From contig NZ_JACMYK010000003.1 in the NCBI RefSeq assembly GCF_020889785.1, forward strand, positions 62,001-126,000: a stretch of DNA of 64,000 bases, given 5' to 3'. Shown piece after piece: positions 38,542-48,300 of the stretch (position 1 is its first letter; every line of letters begins with the position of its first letter). Position numbers and translations under genes: made by a program. The notes beneath the pieces were generated by a model. The model had not been told where the DNA came from, did not search any database, and saw only the letters and a list, made by a program, of their open reading frames with translations. The stretch comes from Bradyrhizobium acaciae (GTDB lineage Bacteria; Pseudomonadota; Alphaproteobacteria; Rhizobiales; Xanthobacteraceae).

Positions 38542-39329
38542 CGGTGCATTTCATCGGCGCTGGGCCCGGCGCCGCCGACCTCCTGACCCTGCGCGGCCGC
38601 GATCTGATCGCCTCTTGCCCGGTCTGTCTCTATGCGGGGTCGCTGGTGCCGTCAGGCGTTCTGGCGCATTGCCCGAAGGATGCGCGCATCGTCAACACGG
38701 CGCCGCTCTCGCTCGACGAGATCATCGCCGAGATCGCCGCGGCGCATGCGGAGGGCAAGGATGTCGCGCGGCTGCATTCGGGCGACCTCTCGATCTGGTC
38801 GGCGATGGGCGAACAGCTGCGCCGGTTGCGCGCGCTGCAGATTCCGTATTCGGTGACGCCTGGCGTGCCGGCCTTCTCGGCGGCTGCGGCGGCGCTGGAG
38901 TCCGAACTGACGCTGCCGGGTCTTGCGCAATCGGTGGTGCTGACACGCACGCCGGGCAGGGCGAGCGCGATGCCTGATGGCGAGACGCTTGCGGCGTTTG
39001 CCGCGACCGGCGCGGTGCTCGCGATCCATCTCTCGATCCATCTGCTCGACAAGGTCATCGCCGAGCTGACGCCGCATTATGGCGCAGACTGTCCGGTCGC
39101 GATCGTCTGGCGCGCGAGCTGGCCGGACCAGCGCATCGTGCGCGCCACGCTTGCGACGCTCGATGCCGCCATTGGACCCGAATTCGAACGCACGGCGCTG
39201 ATCCTGGTCGGCAAGACGCTGGGCGCCGGTGAATTCGCCGAAAGCCGTCTCTATGCGGCCGACTATGACCGCCGCTACCGGCCGGTGGGGGCGGAGCCGC
39301 GCTTTCCGGAGACAGGATCATCGCAATGA
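38538..39329 (+). CDS. cobM: CobM, precorrin-4 C11-methyltransferase
   Basis: 263 residues, SAM-dependent. [22 protein letters not shown] at the start, [19 protein letters not shown] and [19 protein letters not shown] are classic for this enzyme. Acts between CobJ and CobF. Overlaps cobE and cobB by 4 bp each. Confidence 0.95.
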   Translation: MTVHFIGAGPGAADLLTLRGRDLIASCPVCLYAGSLVPSGVLAHCPKDARIVNTAPLSLDEIIAEIAAAHAEGKDVARLHSGDLSIWSAMGEQLRRLRALQIPYSVTPGVPAFSAAAAALESELTLPGLAQSVVLTRTPGRASAMPDGETLAAFAATGAVLAIHLSIHLLDKVIAELTPHYGADCPVAIVWRASWPDQRIVRATLATLDAAIGPEFERTALILVGKTLGAGEFAESRLYAADYDRRYRPVGAEPRFPETGSSQ

Positions 39330-40636
39330 CCGCGGGCCTCGTGATCTCGGCACCTGCATCGGGCGTCGGCAAGACGACACTGACCCTGGCGTTGGCCCGT
39401 GCCTATCGCAGCCGCGGGCTGAAGGTGCAATGCCTCAAGAGCGGACCTGATTACATCGATCCTGCCTTTCACGCGGTCGCGACAGGACGCGCGTCGGTCA
39501 ACATCGATAGCTGGGCGATGGCGCGCGAAGCGATCGCCCATCTGGCAAGCCGCGGCGCGGATGCGGATCTCGTGCTGGCCGAGGGCTCGATGGGATTGTT
39601 CGACGGTGTCGCCGCGCCTGGCGTCTCCGGCACCGGCGCCACCGCCGACATTGCCGAGACGATGGGATGGCCGGTGCTGCTGGTGATCGACCCCTCCGGC
39701 CAGGCACAGACGGCGGCGGCGATCGCCGCGGGACTGCGCGATTTCCGCGCCGGTGTGCGGCTGGCAGGCGTCGTTCTCAACCGTGTCGCCAGTGCGCGGC
39801 ACGAAGCCTTGGTGCGCAGTGCCATGGAAGGTGCAGGCATTCCGGTGCTGGGCGCGCTGCCCCGGCACGCCGAGATCGCACTTCCGAAGCGCCATCTCGG
39901 CCTGGTGCAGGCGGAAGAGCAGGCTCAGATCGACGGCCTGATCGACGAAGCCGCACGCTTCGTCGTCGAGCATGTCGATCTGGACGCTGTGATGCGATCG
40001 GCGCGGGTCTGGTCGCCGCAATCGGCCGCGCCCAGCCTGGACATCACACCGCCCGGCCAACGCATTGCGCTCGCGCGTGACGCCGCATTCTCCTTCGTTT
40101 ATCCGCACATGCTGGAAGCCTGGCGCGCGGCCGGCGCTGAGATCGTGACGTTCTCGCCCCTCGCCGACGAGGGCCCCGATACGGATGCCGATGTGTGCTG
40201 GTTGCCCGGCGGCTATCCCGAGCTGCATGCCGGGCGGCTTGCCGTCAACAGCCGATTCCTCGGAGGGCTGCGTGCCTTTGCCGAGACCAAGCCGGTACAT
40301 GGCGAGTGCGGGGGCTACATGGTGTTGGGCACAGCGCTCACCGATGCAGACGGCGTGCGCCATCCGATGGCAGGATTGCTCGGCCTCGAGACGAGCTACG
40401 CCAAGCGTCGGATGCATTTGGGCTACCGGCTCGCCGAGCTTGCGGCACCGATGCCCGGACACGGTTTCGGAGCACGGCTGCGCGGTCACGAATTTCACTA
40501 TTCGACGATCGTCGCGCAGCCGGACACGCCGCTGGCTGTGGTGCGCGATGCGACCGGCGCGATCGTTGCGGAGACGGGATCGCGGCGAGGCAATGCAACG
40601 GGTACGTTCTTCCATCTGATTGCGGAGGACCGGTGA
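39326..40636 (+). CDS. cobB: CobB, hydrogenobyrinic acid a,c-diamide synthase
   Basis: 436 residues. Glutamine-dependent amidation of carboxylates a and c before cobalt insertion. N-terminal P-loop [12 protein letters not shown] (7-18); C-terminal glutaminase with nucleophile C328 in [10 protein letters not shown] and the [11 protein letters not shown] motif. The stop overlaps the GTG start of cobA. Confidence 0.95.
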   Translation: MTAGLVISAPASGVGKTTLTLALARAYRSRGLKVQCLKSGPDYIDPAFHAVATGRASVNIDSWAMAREAIAHLASRGADADLVLAEGSMGLFDGVAAPGVSGTGATADIAETMGWPVLLVIDPSGQAQTAAAIAAGLRDFRAGVRLAGVVLNRVASARHEALVRSAMEGAGIPVLGALPRHAEIALPKRHLGLVQAEEQAQIDGLIDEAARFVVEHVDLDAVMRSARVWSPQSAAPSLDITPPGQRIALARDAAFSFVYPHMLEAWRAAGAEIVTFSPLADEGPDTDADVCWLPGGYPELHAGRLAVNSRFLGGLRAFAETKPVHGECGGYMVLGTALTDADGVRHPMAGLLGLETSYAKRRMHLGYRLAELAAPMPGHGFGARLRGHEFHYSTIVAQPDTPLAVVRDATGAIVAETGSRRGNATGTFFHLIAEDR

Positions 40637-41361
40637 GCGGAATGGTCTCCTTCGTCTCGGCCGGTCCCGGCGATCCCGAGCTTCTGACCATGAAGGGAGC
40701 CGCACGGCTGCGCGAGGCCGACGTGGTGCTCTACGACGACCTCGCTTCGGGCGCGATCCTCGATATGGCGCGCGCCGGCGCCAACCTTGTCGCGGTCGGC
40801 AAGCGCGCCGGGCGGCTGTCGGCGAGGCAACATCATGTCAGCCGGCTGCTGGTCGACTATGCGGCGACCGGCGTGCGGGTGGTCCGGCTGAAGTCGGGCG
40901 ACGCCGGCATTTTCGGACGGCTCGAGGAGGAGATCGAGGCGCTGCGCGCGGCCGGCATCCGCTACGAGATCATTCCCGGCGTGACCTCGGCCTCGGTTGC
41001 CGCAGCGCAAGCCGGCATCCCGCTGACGCGACGGCTGACGTCGCGCCGGGTCCAGTTCGTGACCGGTGCCGATGTCACCGGCGGCTTGCCTGCGGACCTG
41101 AACTGGGCGGCGCTGGCCGATCCGGAAGCGACCACGGTCGTCTATATGGGGCGGCGCACGTTCCCGGCGCTGGCCGCAAGGCTGATCGCGCATGGCCTCG
41201 CTCCCGAGACGCCTGCACTCCTGGCAGAGTCCCTCGGCCACGCTGACGAGCGGCTTGTCCGCACCACGATTGCGGAGCTGGCCGAACAACTCACGCATGC
41301 CGGCGCTGCGACGGCGGCTGCGATCATTTTGTTCGGCGCGCTCGCGCCGGAAGATAAGTGA
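40633..41361 (+). CDS. cobA: CobA, uroporphyrinogen-III C-methyltransferase
   Basis: 242 residues. Makes precorrin-2 from uroporphyrinogen III, the committed step to B12 and siroheme. SAGPGDPELLTMKGAARL, the VVRLKSGDAGIFGR motif, EIIPGVTSASVAAA and VVYMGRR are standard. I take the GTG at 40633, four bases after GGAGGA and overlapping the cobB stop. ATG 40642 is possible but spaced too far. The frame runs 146 codons further upstream inside cobB. Confidence 0.94.
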   Translation: MSGMVSFVSAGPGDPELLTMKGAARLREADVVLYDDLASGAILDMARAGANLVAVGKRAGRLSARQHHVSRLLVDYAATGVRVVRLKSGDAGIFGRLEEEIEALRAAGIRYEIIPGVTSASVAAAQAGIPLTRRLTSRRVQFVTGADVTGGLPADLNWAALADPEATTVVYMGRRTFPALAARLIAHGLAPETPALLAESLGHADERLVRTTIAELAEQLTHAGAATAAAIILFGALAPEDK

Positions 41362-41368
41362 AGCGGCG

Positions 41369-42115
41369 ATGTTGACGCTTTCGCTGATCGGCATCGGTTG
41401 CGGCGATCCCCGGCAGCTCACCCTTGCTGCGATCGCGGCGATCAATGACGCCGATCTGATCCTGATCCCGCGCAAGGGCATCGCGAAGTCGGACCTCGCC
41501 GAATTGCGGCGAGCGATTTGCGCGCAAGCGCTGAGCAACGACCGCACGCGCATTGCCGAGTTCGACCTGCCGGTGCGCGACGCCGGCGTAGAGGACTACC
41601 GCAAAGGTGTCGACGATTGGCATGATGCGATCGCCGCAATCTGGTCGCAGGAAATCACCCGTCATCTCGGCGGCGAGGGGCGCGTCGCGCTGCTGATCTG
41701 GGGCGATCCCTCGCTCTACGACTCCAGCCTGCGGATTGCGCAGCGGCTCGACCCGCGGCCATCGATCGAAATGATCCCGGGCATCACCTCGATCCAGGCG
41801 CTGTGCACGGCGCATGCGCTGCCGCTCAATGAGATCGGCGAGCCCTTCCTGGTCACGACCGGCCGGCGGCTGCGCGAGGGCGGCTGGCCGGCCGGCGTCG
41901 ACACCATCGTCGTGATGCTCGACGGCGGAGCGGCCTTCCAGGCGCTGGATCCGGAGGGCCTAAAGATCTGGTGGGGCGCCTATCTCGGCATGCCCGATCA
42001 GATCCTCATGGCGGGGGATCTTGCGGAGACAGGTCCGCGCATCGTCGCCGCGCGGCAGGAGGCGCGCGCGCAGCACGGCTGGATCATGGACTGCTATGTC
42101 CTGAAACGAGCGTGA
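41369..42115 (+). CDS. cobF: CobF, precorrin-6A synthase (deacetylating)
   Basis: 248 residues. Methylates C1 and removes the acetyl group from precorrin-5, specific to the aerobic route. LSLIGIGCGDPRQLTLAAIAAI, RVALLIWGDPSLYDSSLRIA and EMIPGITSIQALC identify it. Last gene of the riboswitch-led operon; a hairpin follows. Confidence 0.95.
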   Translation: MLTLSLIGIGCGDPRQLTLAAIAAINDADLILIPRKGIAKSDLAELRRAICAQALSNDRTRIAEFDLPVRDAGVEDYRKGVDDWHDAIAAIWSQEITRHLGGEGRVALLIWGDPSLYDSSLRIAQRLDPRPSIEMIPGITSIQALCTAHALPLNEIGEPFLVTTGRRLREGGWPAGVDTIVVMLDGGAAFQALDPEGLKIWWGAYLGMPDQILMAGDLAETGPRIVAARQEARAQHGWIMDCYVLKRA

Positions 42116-42121
42116 TCGCGG

Positions 42122-42139
42122 ATCGCGTCGGCACGCGAT
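42122..42139. terminator. Hairpin after cobF
   Basis: ATCGCGT-CGGC-ACGCGAT, a perfect seven-base-pair stem seven bases after the cobF stop, between two convergent genes. There is no T tract on either strand, so it is at best a weak or factor-assisted terminator. Confidence 0.35.
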
Positions 42140-42151
42140 GCGCTGTGACTC

Positions 42152-42343
42152 TCAGGTCTTCAATCCGCGAATGGAAGGCTGGATGGTGAGGCGATAGGCG
42201 ACGAGACTGTCGCCGTCGAACTGCTCGAGCGTCGTCTCGCAGACTGGGCAGCGATACTCGCCCTTGCTTGCTGATCCGGAGGCCAGCTCAAGGCGTCGAA
42301 ATCCGGCCCTGCAGCGCGGACACGTGACGTCGTCCTTCTTCAT
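42152..42343 (-). CDS. Small zinc-ribbon protein
   Basis: 63 residues. Two CxxC pairs, C8/C11 (TCPRC) and C32/C35 (RCPVC), form a zinc ribbon; the rest is ordinary soluble sequence ending in AYRLTIQPSIRGLKT. Similar tiny proteins are common in Bradyrhizobium but have no known function. The start at ATG 42343 is chosen because the family-like MKKDDVTCPRC begins there; 32 more codons are open upstream. Confidence 0.7.
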   Translation of the reverse strand: MKKDDVTCPRCRAGFRRLELASGSASKGEYRCPVCETTLEQFDGDSLVAYRLTIQPSIRGLKT

Positions 42344-42745
42344 CAACTCACCCCAGAACAACACCGGCGGTATTTTGTAACCCAGACCGCGCGGCGGAAC
42401 TATGGTCACGGCCGGAGGGGCTGCGGACCATTCCTGCATGGGAATAAACGATGCGTCCTCGGCGAGCGGGAAGTGGCGTAGCCGATCGCGTAGAGCGGGT
42501 GGCCAATTTCAACGCATTCCGCAAATCCGGCAATGCGTTATGAAACGGCCTTAGACGGTCACAGACGGTCGGACCTGCGCGACAATGATGGCTGCCATGT
42601 CGCTGTGGTCGAGAGATGCTACGGGCGCTCAATCGCTCGGCAGCGCGCGATCGCCGGTGCGCGCAAGGGCACACCGGCGATCAATCGCGATCAGCCGAGA
42701 TCGTCTATTGCGTGGTCAGGCGAACCACATCCGGGCCCCGCCGCT
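42344..42745. other. Intergenic region with no recognised feature
   Basis: About 400 bp between the zinc-ribbon gene and the AhpD-like gene. Short frames exist on both strands but none shows codon bias, a ribosome binding site or a familiar product. No strong repeat or hairpin was seen. Confidence 0.5.
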
Positions 42746-43282
42746 TCACGCGACTGCGGGGAAGTCGATGTCGGTGTCGTTGATGCGGTTGAAGACGTTG
42801 GTGAAGACGATGGTCGCAAACGCCAGGCTGATCTCGACCAGTTGCGCGTCGCTGTAGCCGGCAGCCTTGATCGCGGCGAAATCCTCGTCGCTGACGGTGC
42901 CGCTCGACTGCGCAAGCTTGCGGACGAAGCCGATCAGCGTGTCTTGCCTGGCATCGCCGGTCGGCGCTCCATCGCGGATCTGCTTCAATGCGTCGGCGTT
43001 CACGCCGGCGAGCCTGCCGAGGTGGGAATGCGCGGCGACACAGTAATCGCAGCCGCCGACAGCGCTGATCACGAGCTTGATGATCTCCCGATCGCGCTTC
43101 GACAGGCTGCCGCCGGCCAGCACGGCATCGGCGGCGAGCATCGACTTGAGCGCGGCCGGGCCGTGGGCGGCGATCGCAGCATAGGCGTTCGGGACACTAC
43201 CGGCCGCCTTCTTGATCTGGGCGTAGATCTGGCCCGACGGGCCGGTATCGGTTTCGAGATCGGGGACTGAGAGACGAGACAT
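42746..43282 (-). CDS. AhpD/carboxymuconolactone-decarboxylase-family protein
   Basis: 178 residues. The AhpD-type redox site is present as C78-D-Y-C81 with H85 (GGCDYCVAAH) after a conserved helix. Family members act as alkylhydroperoxidases; others are uncharacterised. The start ATG 43282 is clear. Divergent from an AraC-type regulator with 129 bp between them, a usual arrangement for a regulator and its target in oxidative or aldehyde stress responses. Confidence 0.88.
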   Translation of the reverse strand: MSRLSVPDLETDTGPSGQIYAQIKKAAGSVPNAYAAIAAHGPAALKSMLAADAVLAGGSLSKRDREIIKLVISAVGGCDYCVAAHSHLGRLAGVNADALKQIRDGAPTGDARQDTLIGFVRKLAQSSGTVSDEDFAAIKAAGYSDAQLVEISLAFATIVFTNVFNRINDTDIDFPAVA

Positions 43283-43360
43283 GGTGCAACTCCGTGTTTG
43301 GGTGGTGAACGATTGCGGAGCGACAATAGGAGACGGATTTGAGACATTGAATGTTCATAT

Positions 43361-43380
43361 TGCTCGATTATATGCTCAAT
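43361..43380. promoter_or_regulatory. Direct repeats in the AhpD/AraC divergent gap
   Basis: TGCTCGAT (43361) and TGCTCAAT (43373) are direct repeats one helical turn apart, in an AT-rich stretch 32 bp before the AraC-family start. AraC proteins bind tandem direct repeats of this spacing, so it is a candidate site for self-control and for the AhpD-like gene. Confidence 0.35.
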
Positions 43381-43411
43381 CGTCTCATGAACTGCCTTTG
43401 GGGGATTGGCC

Positions 43412-44404
43412 ATGGATTGGCTCAGCCGGCTATTCGAGATGATGCCGGTGCGCGGGCGGCTCGATATTCGCTGCAGCTACAGCGTGCCCTGGCGCATCGA
43501 GCAGGGGCCGGGGGAGAGCAACGAGATCCCCTATCATGCGGTGCTTGCCGGCTCGGCGATCCTGGACGATCCCGCGGGCGGCCGCCCATTGCTGCTGAAG
43601 ACCGGCGACATCCTTCTGCTGCCCGGCAACCCGCGACACGTAATGCATGACGGCAGCGGGGCGGCACCGCTGCCGCCACGCAACCGGGCGGCACAGAATT
43701 TCACGATCAGCGAAAACCTCGGGTCGGACGAGCGGCTTGACCTGTTGTGCGGGCACTTCGCGATTGCACCTCCCCACGACCGTGTGTTGCGCAGTTACCT
43801 TCCGCCGCGTCTTGTCGTGCATGCCGGCGCGCGGACGGGAAAGGGGACGGCGGCACAGCTCGCCGGACTGGTGTCGCTGATGCGCAGCGAAACGGCCGAC
43901 GACCGTCTGGGCGGCCGCGCCATGCTGGACGCGTTGTCCACGGCGATGTTTGCGCTTGTGCTGCGGCTTGCGAGCGAGACCGATGACAGCTCACGCGGTC
44001 TGCTTGCGCTGGTCGGCGATCCCCGCCTTGCTCCGGCGGTGGCGGCCATGTTCAACCAGCCTGCGCGCGCATGGTCGCTGCCCGAGCTTGCGCGTCTCTG
44101 CAACATGTCGCGCGCCACGCTGGCTCGGCAGTTTCAGGAGAAGCTCGGACGGTCGCCCAGCGATCTGCTCACCGATATCAGGATGACGCTTGCGGCGAAC
44201 GAGTTGAAGAGATCATCGCTGTCGACCGGCGCCGTTGCGGAGATGGCCGGCTACCAGTCCGAGGCCGCCTTTCAGCGCGCCTTCAAGAGCCAGATGGGCG
44301 TGACGCCGGCGCAGTGGCGAAAGGTGCAGCGCTCCGGAGAGGATGTGTTGGCCGGACCTGGCGCACCGGCTGATCCGGATGGGAGTTCGCCTGCGCAGGC
44401 GTAG
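43412..44404 (+). CDS. AraC-family regulator with N-terminal cupin domain
   Basis: 330 residues. The N-terminal ~190 residues resemble the cupin sensor of the AraC subgroup that controls oxidoreductase genes (GRLDIRCSYSVPWRIEQGPG, GDILLLPGNPRH). Two helix-turn-helix units follow, at about 225-320 (WSLPELARLCNMSRATLARQF and VAEMAGYQSEAAFQRAFKSQ). Starts at ATG 43412. Likely activates the divergent AhpD-like gene; the signal is unknown. Confidence 0.88.
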   Translation: MDWLSRLFEMMPVRGRLDIRCSYSVPWRIEQGPGESNEIPYHAVLAGSAILDDPAGGRPLLLKTGDILLLPGNPRHVMHDGSGAAPLPPRNRAAQNFTISENLGSDERLDLLCGHFAIAPPHDRVLRSYLPPRLVVHAGARTGKGTAAQLAGLVSLMRSETADDRLGGRAMLDALSTAMFALVLRLASETDDSSRGLLALVGDPRLAPAVAAMFNQPARAWSLPELARLCNMSRATLARQFQEKLGRSPSDLLTDIRMTLAANELKRSSLSTGAVAEMAGYQSEAAFQRAFKSQMGVTPAQWRKVQRSGEDVLAGPGAPADPDGSSPAQA

Positions 44405-44469
44405 CGTCCTGCGTGCGTTGCCATTCGTTGCGCACGTTCCGGAGCGCGAGTTGAGTGCAAAGAGCTAGG

Positions 44470-45396
44470 TCAAGACTTGCGATGCCTGGCGTTGACCGCG
44501 ATCGCGGCGGCGGCGGTCCGGTTCTCGACGCCTAGCTTGGCATAGATCTGCTCGAGGTGCTTGTCGACGGTGCGCGGGCTGAGGCCCAGAATCTGCGCGA
44601 TGTCGCGATTGGTCTTGCCCTTGGAGAGCCAGGACAGCACCTCGCCCTCACGGGTGGTCAGGCCGAGCTCGCTGGAGAACTCGGCCGGCATATCGCCGCT
44701 GGTGTCCTTGGCGAGCCGCAGCAGGAACTCGTTGGGACCGAGTTTTCCCATGAACTGCAGACGAAGCTGCTCGTTGCCGGGGAATGACGCCACGGTCGCG
44801 GTCTTCTTTCCCGCCGTACCCTTCTGCGCCTGTTCAAGCCAATGCGGCATCGGCTCCGGCAGCACGAAATTGTCGGCGGCGTCGGCAAGCGTATCCGAGA
44901 GCAGCCGCTGTGCCTGCGGCGTCGCCCACAGCAGTGCGCCGGCGCTGTTGACGGCGAGCAGGTAGCGGCCGGAAACGTCGAGCGCTGCGCGAGCGCTCTG
45001 TGTCATCCGCGCATTGGCGAGATGGACCCGGATCCGCGCCAGCATCTCCTCGACAACGATCGGCTTGGCGACATAGTCGACGCCGCCGGCTTCCAGCCCG
45101 CGCACGATGTGCTCGGTTTCGGCAAGCCCGGTCATGAAGATGATCGGCACGCCGTCGAGCCCGGCGTCGCGCTTCAGCCGCTTGCAGGTCTCGAAGCCGT
45201 CCATGCCGGGCATCACGGCATCGAGCAGCACGATATCGGGGGTGATCTGGTCGACGATGCGCATCGCAGATGCACCGTCGAGCGCGACCATCACGGTCAT
45301 GCCGGCGCCGTCGAGCGCGTCGGTCAGCAGACGCAGCGTCTCCGGCGAGTCGTCGACGACGAGCGCGACGTCGCGCTTTCTTTGTTCAATGGTCAT
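44470..45396 (-). CDS. LuxR-type response regulator
   Basis: 308 residues. Receiver domain 8-125 with acidic pair D15/D16, phospho-acceptor D59 (VLLDAVMPGMDG) and switch lysine in YVAKP. A PAS-like middle region follows (SGRYLLAVNSAGALLWAT, 140-215). The C-terminal LuxR helix-turn-helix is about 245-300 (LTTREGEVLSWLSKGKTNRDIAQ). Its start overlaps the hybrid kinase stop by 11 bp on the same strand, so the two are a pair. Probable target: the divergent amide/urea uptake operon. Confidence 0.92.
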   Translation of the reverse strand: MTIEQRKRDVALVVDDSPETLRLLTDALDGAGMTVMVALDGASAMRIVDQITPDIVLLDAVMPGMDGFETCKRLKRDAGLDGVPIIFMTGLAETEHIVRGLEAGGVDYVAKPIVVEEMLARIRVHLANARMTQSARAALDVSGRYLLAVNSAGALLWATPQAQRLLSDTLADAADNFVLPEPMPHWLEQAQKGTAGKKTATVASFPGNEQLRLQFMGKLGPNEFLLRLAKDTSGDMPAEFSSELGLTTREGEVLSWLSKGKTNRDIAQILGLSPRTVDKHLEQIYAKLGVENRTAAAAIAVNARHRKS

Positions 45397-48300
45397 GGCT
45401 GTGCAATGTCTTCAACGTCGCCATATATTGGTCGAGATCGAACCGGTCGATCAGCGTGCGCATCTGGCCGACGAAATCGGCATGTTCGGGATGTTCGTTG
45501 CCGATCTCGTCGAGCTTGAGTTGGATCGCCCTGATATAGCCGAGTTGGCCAAGGCTGATCAGCTCTTCCACATATTTCACCGGCGGGCGCGAGCCGTTCT
45601 CGGGCTTCCATTGCGGGCTCGGAGCCTGCTCGGCCTCATACTGCCACTCGATCTTGAGCAGTTGGCGGATGGTCTCCAGCAGCCGCGGGATGTCGATCGG
45701 CTTCATCAGATAACCGTCGTGGAATGGCTGCGCCAGCGGCGCACCATGGGCCTCCAGCGCGCTGGCCGAGATCATCAGGATTCGTGCCTGGTGATGGCCT
45801 TCGGAGCGCAAGGTTTCGGCGACGGTCCAGCCGTCCATGCCGGCCATCGAGATATCGAGCAGGAACATGTCGGGCCGGCAATGCTGCGCGAGCGCCAGGC
45901 AGCCTGGCCCATCCGGGGCGCTGAGCAGGATGAAGCCGAGCGGCGCCAGGATCTCGCGCAGGAGGTCGCGGTGGGTCGGGTCATCGTCGGTGATCAGGAT
46001 GGTCTTGCGCGGGCCGTGATAGCCGTAGACGGGAGCGTCGACCGGCGCATCGCGGCGCGGATTGGTGACCTCGGATAGCAGCAGCTTGACGCGGAACGTG
46101 CTGCCGGTGCCGACCGTGCTCAACACCTTGATGTCGCCGCCCATCACGCCCGCGAGCAGGCGGCTGATGGTCAGCCCAAGCCCTGTTCCGGTCTGCGGCT
46201 GGGTGACGCCGAGCGCGCCCCGTTCGAAGGGCGCGAATATCCGTTCGAGATCGTCGGGCTGGATGCCCGGCCCGGTATCGATCACCTCGAACTCGGCGAC
46301 AGGGCTGCGGTAGTGCACCACGAATTGCACCGCGCCGTGTTGGGTGAACTTGATCGCATTCGACAGCAGGTTGATCAGGATCTGCCGCAGCCGCTTCTCG
46401 TCGGCATAGACCACGAGCGGCAGCACAGTCGGCCGCCTGAACACGAAGTCGATGCCCTTGGCGGCGGCTTGCAGGCGGAACATGCCGACCAGCTGCTCGA
46501 GGAAATCGTTCAGCCGCACCTCGTCGCGCGACAGATAGAGCCGGCCGGCCTCGATCTTGGAGATGTCGAGAATGCCGTCGATCAGTCCCGACAGATGATC
46601 GGCGCTGCGGCGGACCACGCGAACCTGCTCGCGCGGCCGCACGTGAAGGCTATCGTCCTGCTCCAGCAGTTGCGCGTAGCCGGAGATCGCGTTGAGCGGC
46701 GAGCGAAGCTCGTGGCTGAGGCCGACCACGTAGCGGCTTTTGGCGAGATTGGCCGACTCGGCGACTTCCTTGGCGCGCTGCAGCTCAGCATCGGTGCGCT
46801 TGTGGGCGTCGATTTCCTGGATCAGCAAGGTGGTCTGCCGGCGTGTCTCCTCTTCCGCGGCGCGCCGGCTCTGTTGCGCCAGCACGAACAGCCAGGCGAC
46901 GACGCCGATGATCAGCGTGAGGGCAAAGAACACCTTCCATAGCACGTCGGCCAACAGCTCGTTGGCATGCACGGCGGCCGTGGTCTGCAGGTAGATCAGG
47001 CCGAGCACCAGCGCCACGAGGCCGGCCGAGACCGCGAACACGCCGAGGTAATGGCCGAGCTGCGAGTTGATGCGGGCGTAGATCGGCTGCGGCATCACCT
47101 TGCCCAGCGCATCCGCGACTTGCGCGCCGATCCGCCCATGCGGCTTGCAGAGATCGTGGCAGCGTGCGTCGAGCGAACAGCACAAGGAGCAGATCGGGCC
47201 GGCATAGGCCGGGCAGGCGGCCATGTCCTCGGGCTCGAAGGCATGCTCGCAGATACAGCACTGGATCGATTCAATGTTCTGCCAGCTCCGCTTCGGCTTG
47301 CGGGCGATGTAGTACTTGCCGTCGGTCGCCCAGGCAATCAGGGGAGCTGCGATGAAGGCGACCGCCAGCGCGACGAAGGCGGACAGCGCCTTCGCGGTCG
47401 GGCCGAACAGGCCGTAGAACGCGCTGATCGAGACCACGGTCGCGATCGTCATCGCGCCGACGCCGACCGGATTGATGTCGCAGAGATGGGCGCGCTTGAA
47501 CTCGATGTGCTGCGGCCGCAGGCCGAGCGGCTTGTTGATCACGAGGTCGGCGACCAGCGCGCCGACCCAGGCGATCGCGACGTTGGAGTACAGCGCCAGC
47601 GTCTGCTCCAGTGCCTTGTAGACGCCGATCTCCATCAGCAGCAGCGCGACCACGACATTGAACACCAGCCACACCACGCGGCCGGGATGCGAATGGGTGA
47701 GGCGGGAGAAGAAGTTCGACCAGGCGATCGAGCCGGCATAGGCGTTGGTGACGTTGATCTTGACCTGCGACAGGATCACGAAGGTGCCGGTCAGCGCCAT
47801 TGCGAGATCCGGCTGCGACAGCACGTAGCGGAACGCCTCGAGATACATGTTGGCGGGCTCCGCCGCGTGCTCGGCCGAGACGCCGTGGCTGAGCGCGAAG
47901 AAGGCCAGGAACGAGCCGGCCAGCAGCTTGAGCGCGCCGAGCACGATCCAGCCTGGACCGGCACTCAGCAACGCGATCCACCAGGCCTTGCGCGAGGTAC
48001 GCCGGTCCCGCGGCAGGAAGCGCAGGAAGTCGACTTGCTCGCCGATCTGCGCGACCAGCGCAAACACCACCGAGGCGGCCGTGCCGAACAGCAGCAGGTC
48101 GAGATTCCCTGCGGGATCGCCGTGCTCGCCGGCGAACTTGCGCCACTCGGTGAACGAATGCGGGTTAGCCCAGGCGATCGCGGCGAACGGCATGATGTGG
48201 AGGATCACCCACAGCGGCTGGGTCCAGAGCTGGAAGCGGCTGATCAGCGTGATGCCGTAGACGACGAGCGGAATGATCACGACCGCGCTGATCAAATAGC

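Noticed and set aside
42420..42460. GGAAT/AAACG-like sequence as an EcfG-type promoter
   Set aside because: Spacing and both boxes do not match the GGAAC-N16/17-CGTT pattern.
44405..44469. CGTGCG...CGCACG stem after the AraC gene as a terminator
   Set aside because: Large loop and no T run; too weak to list as a feature.
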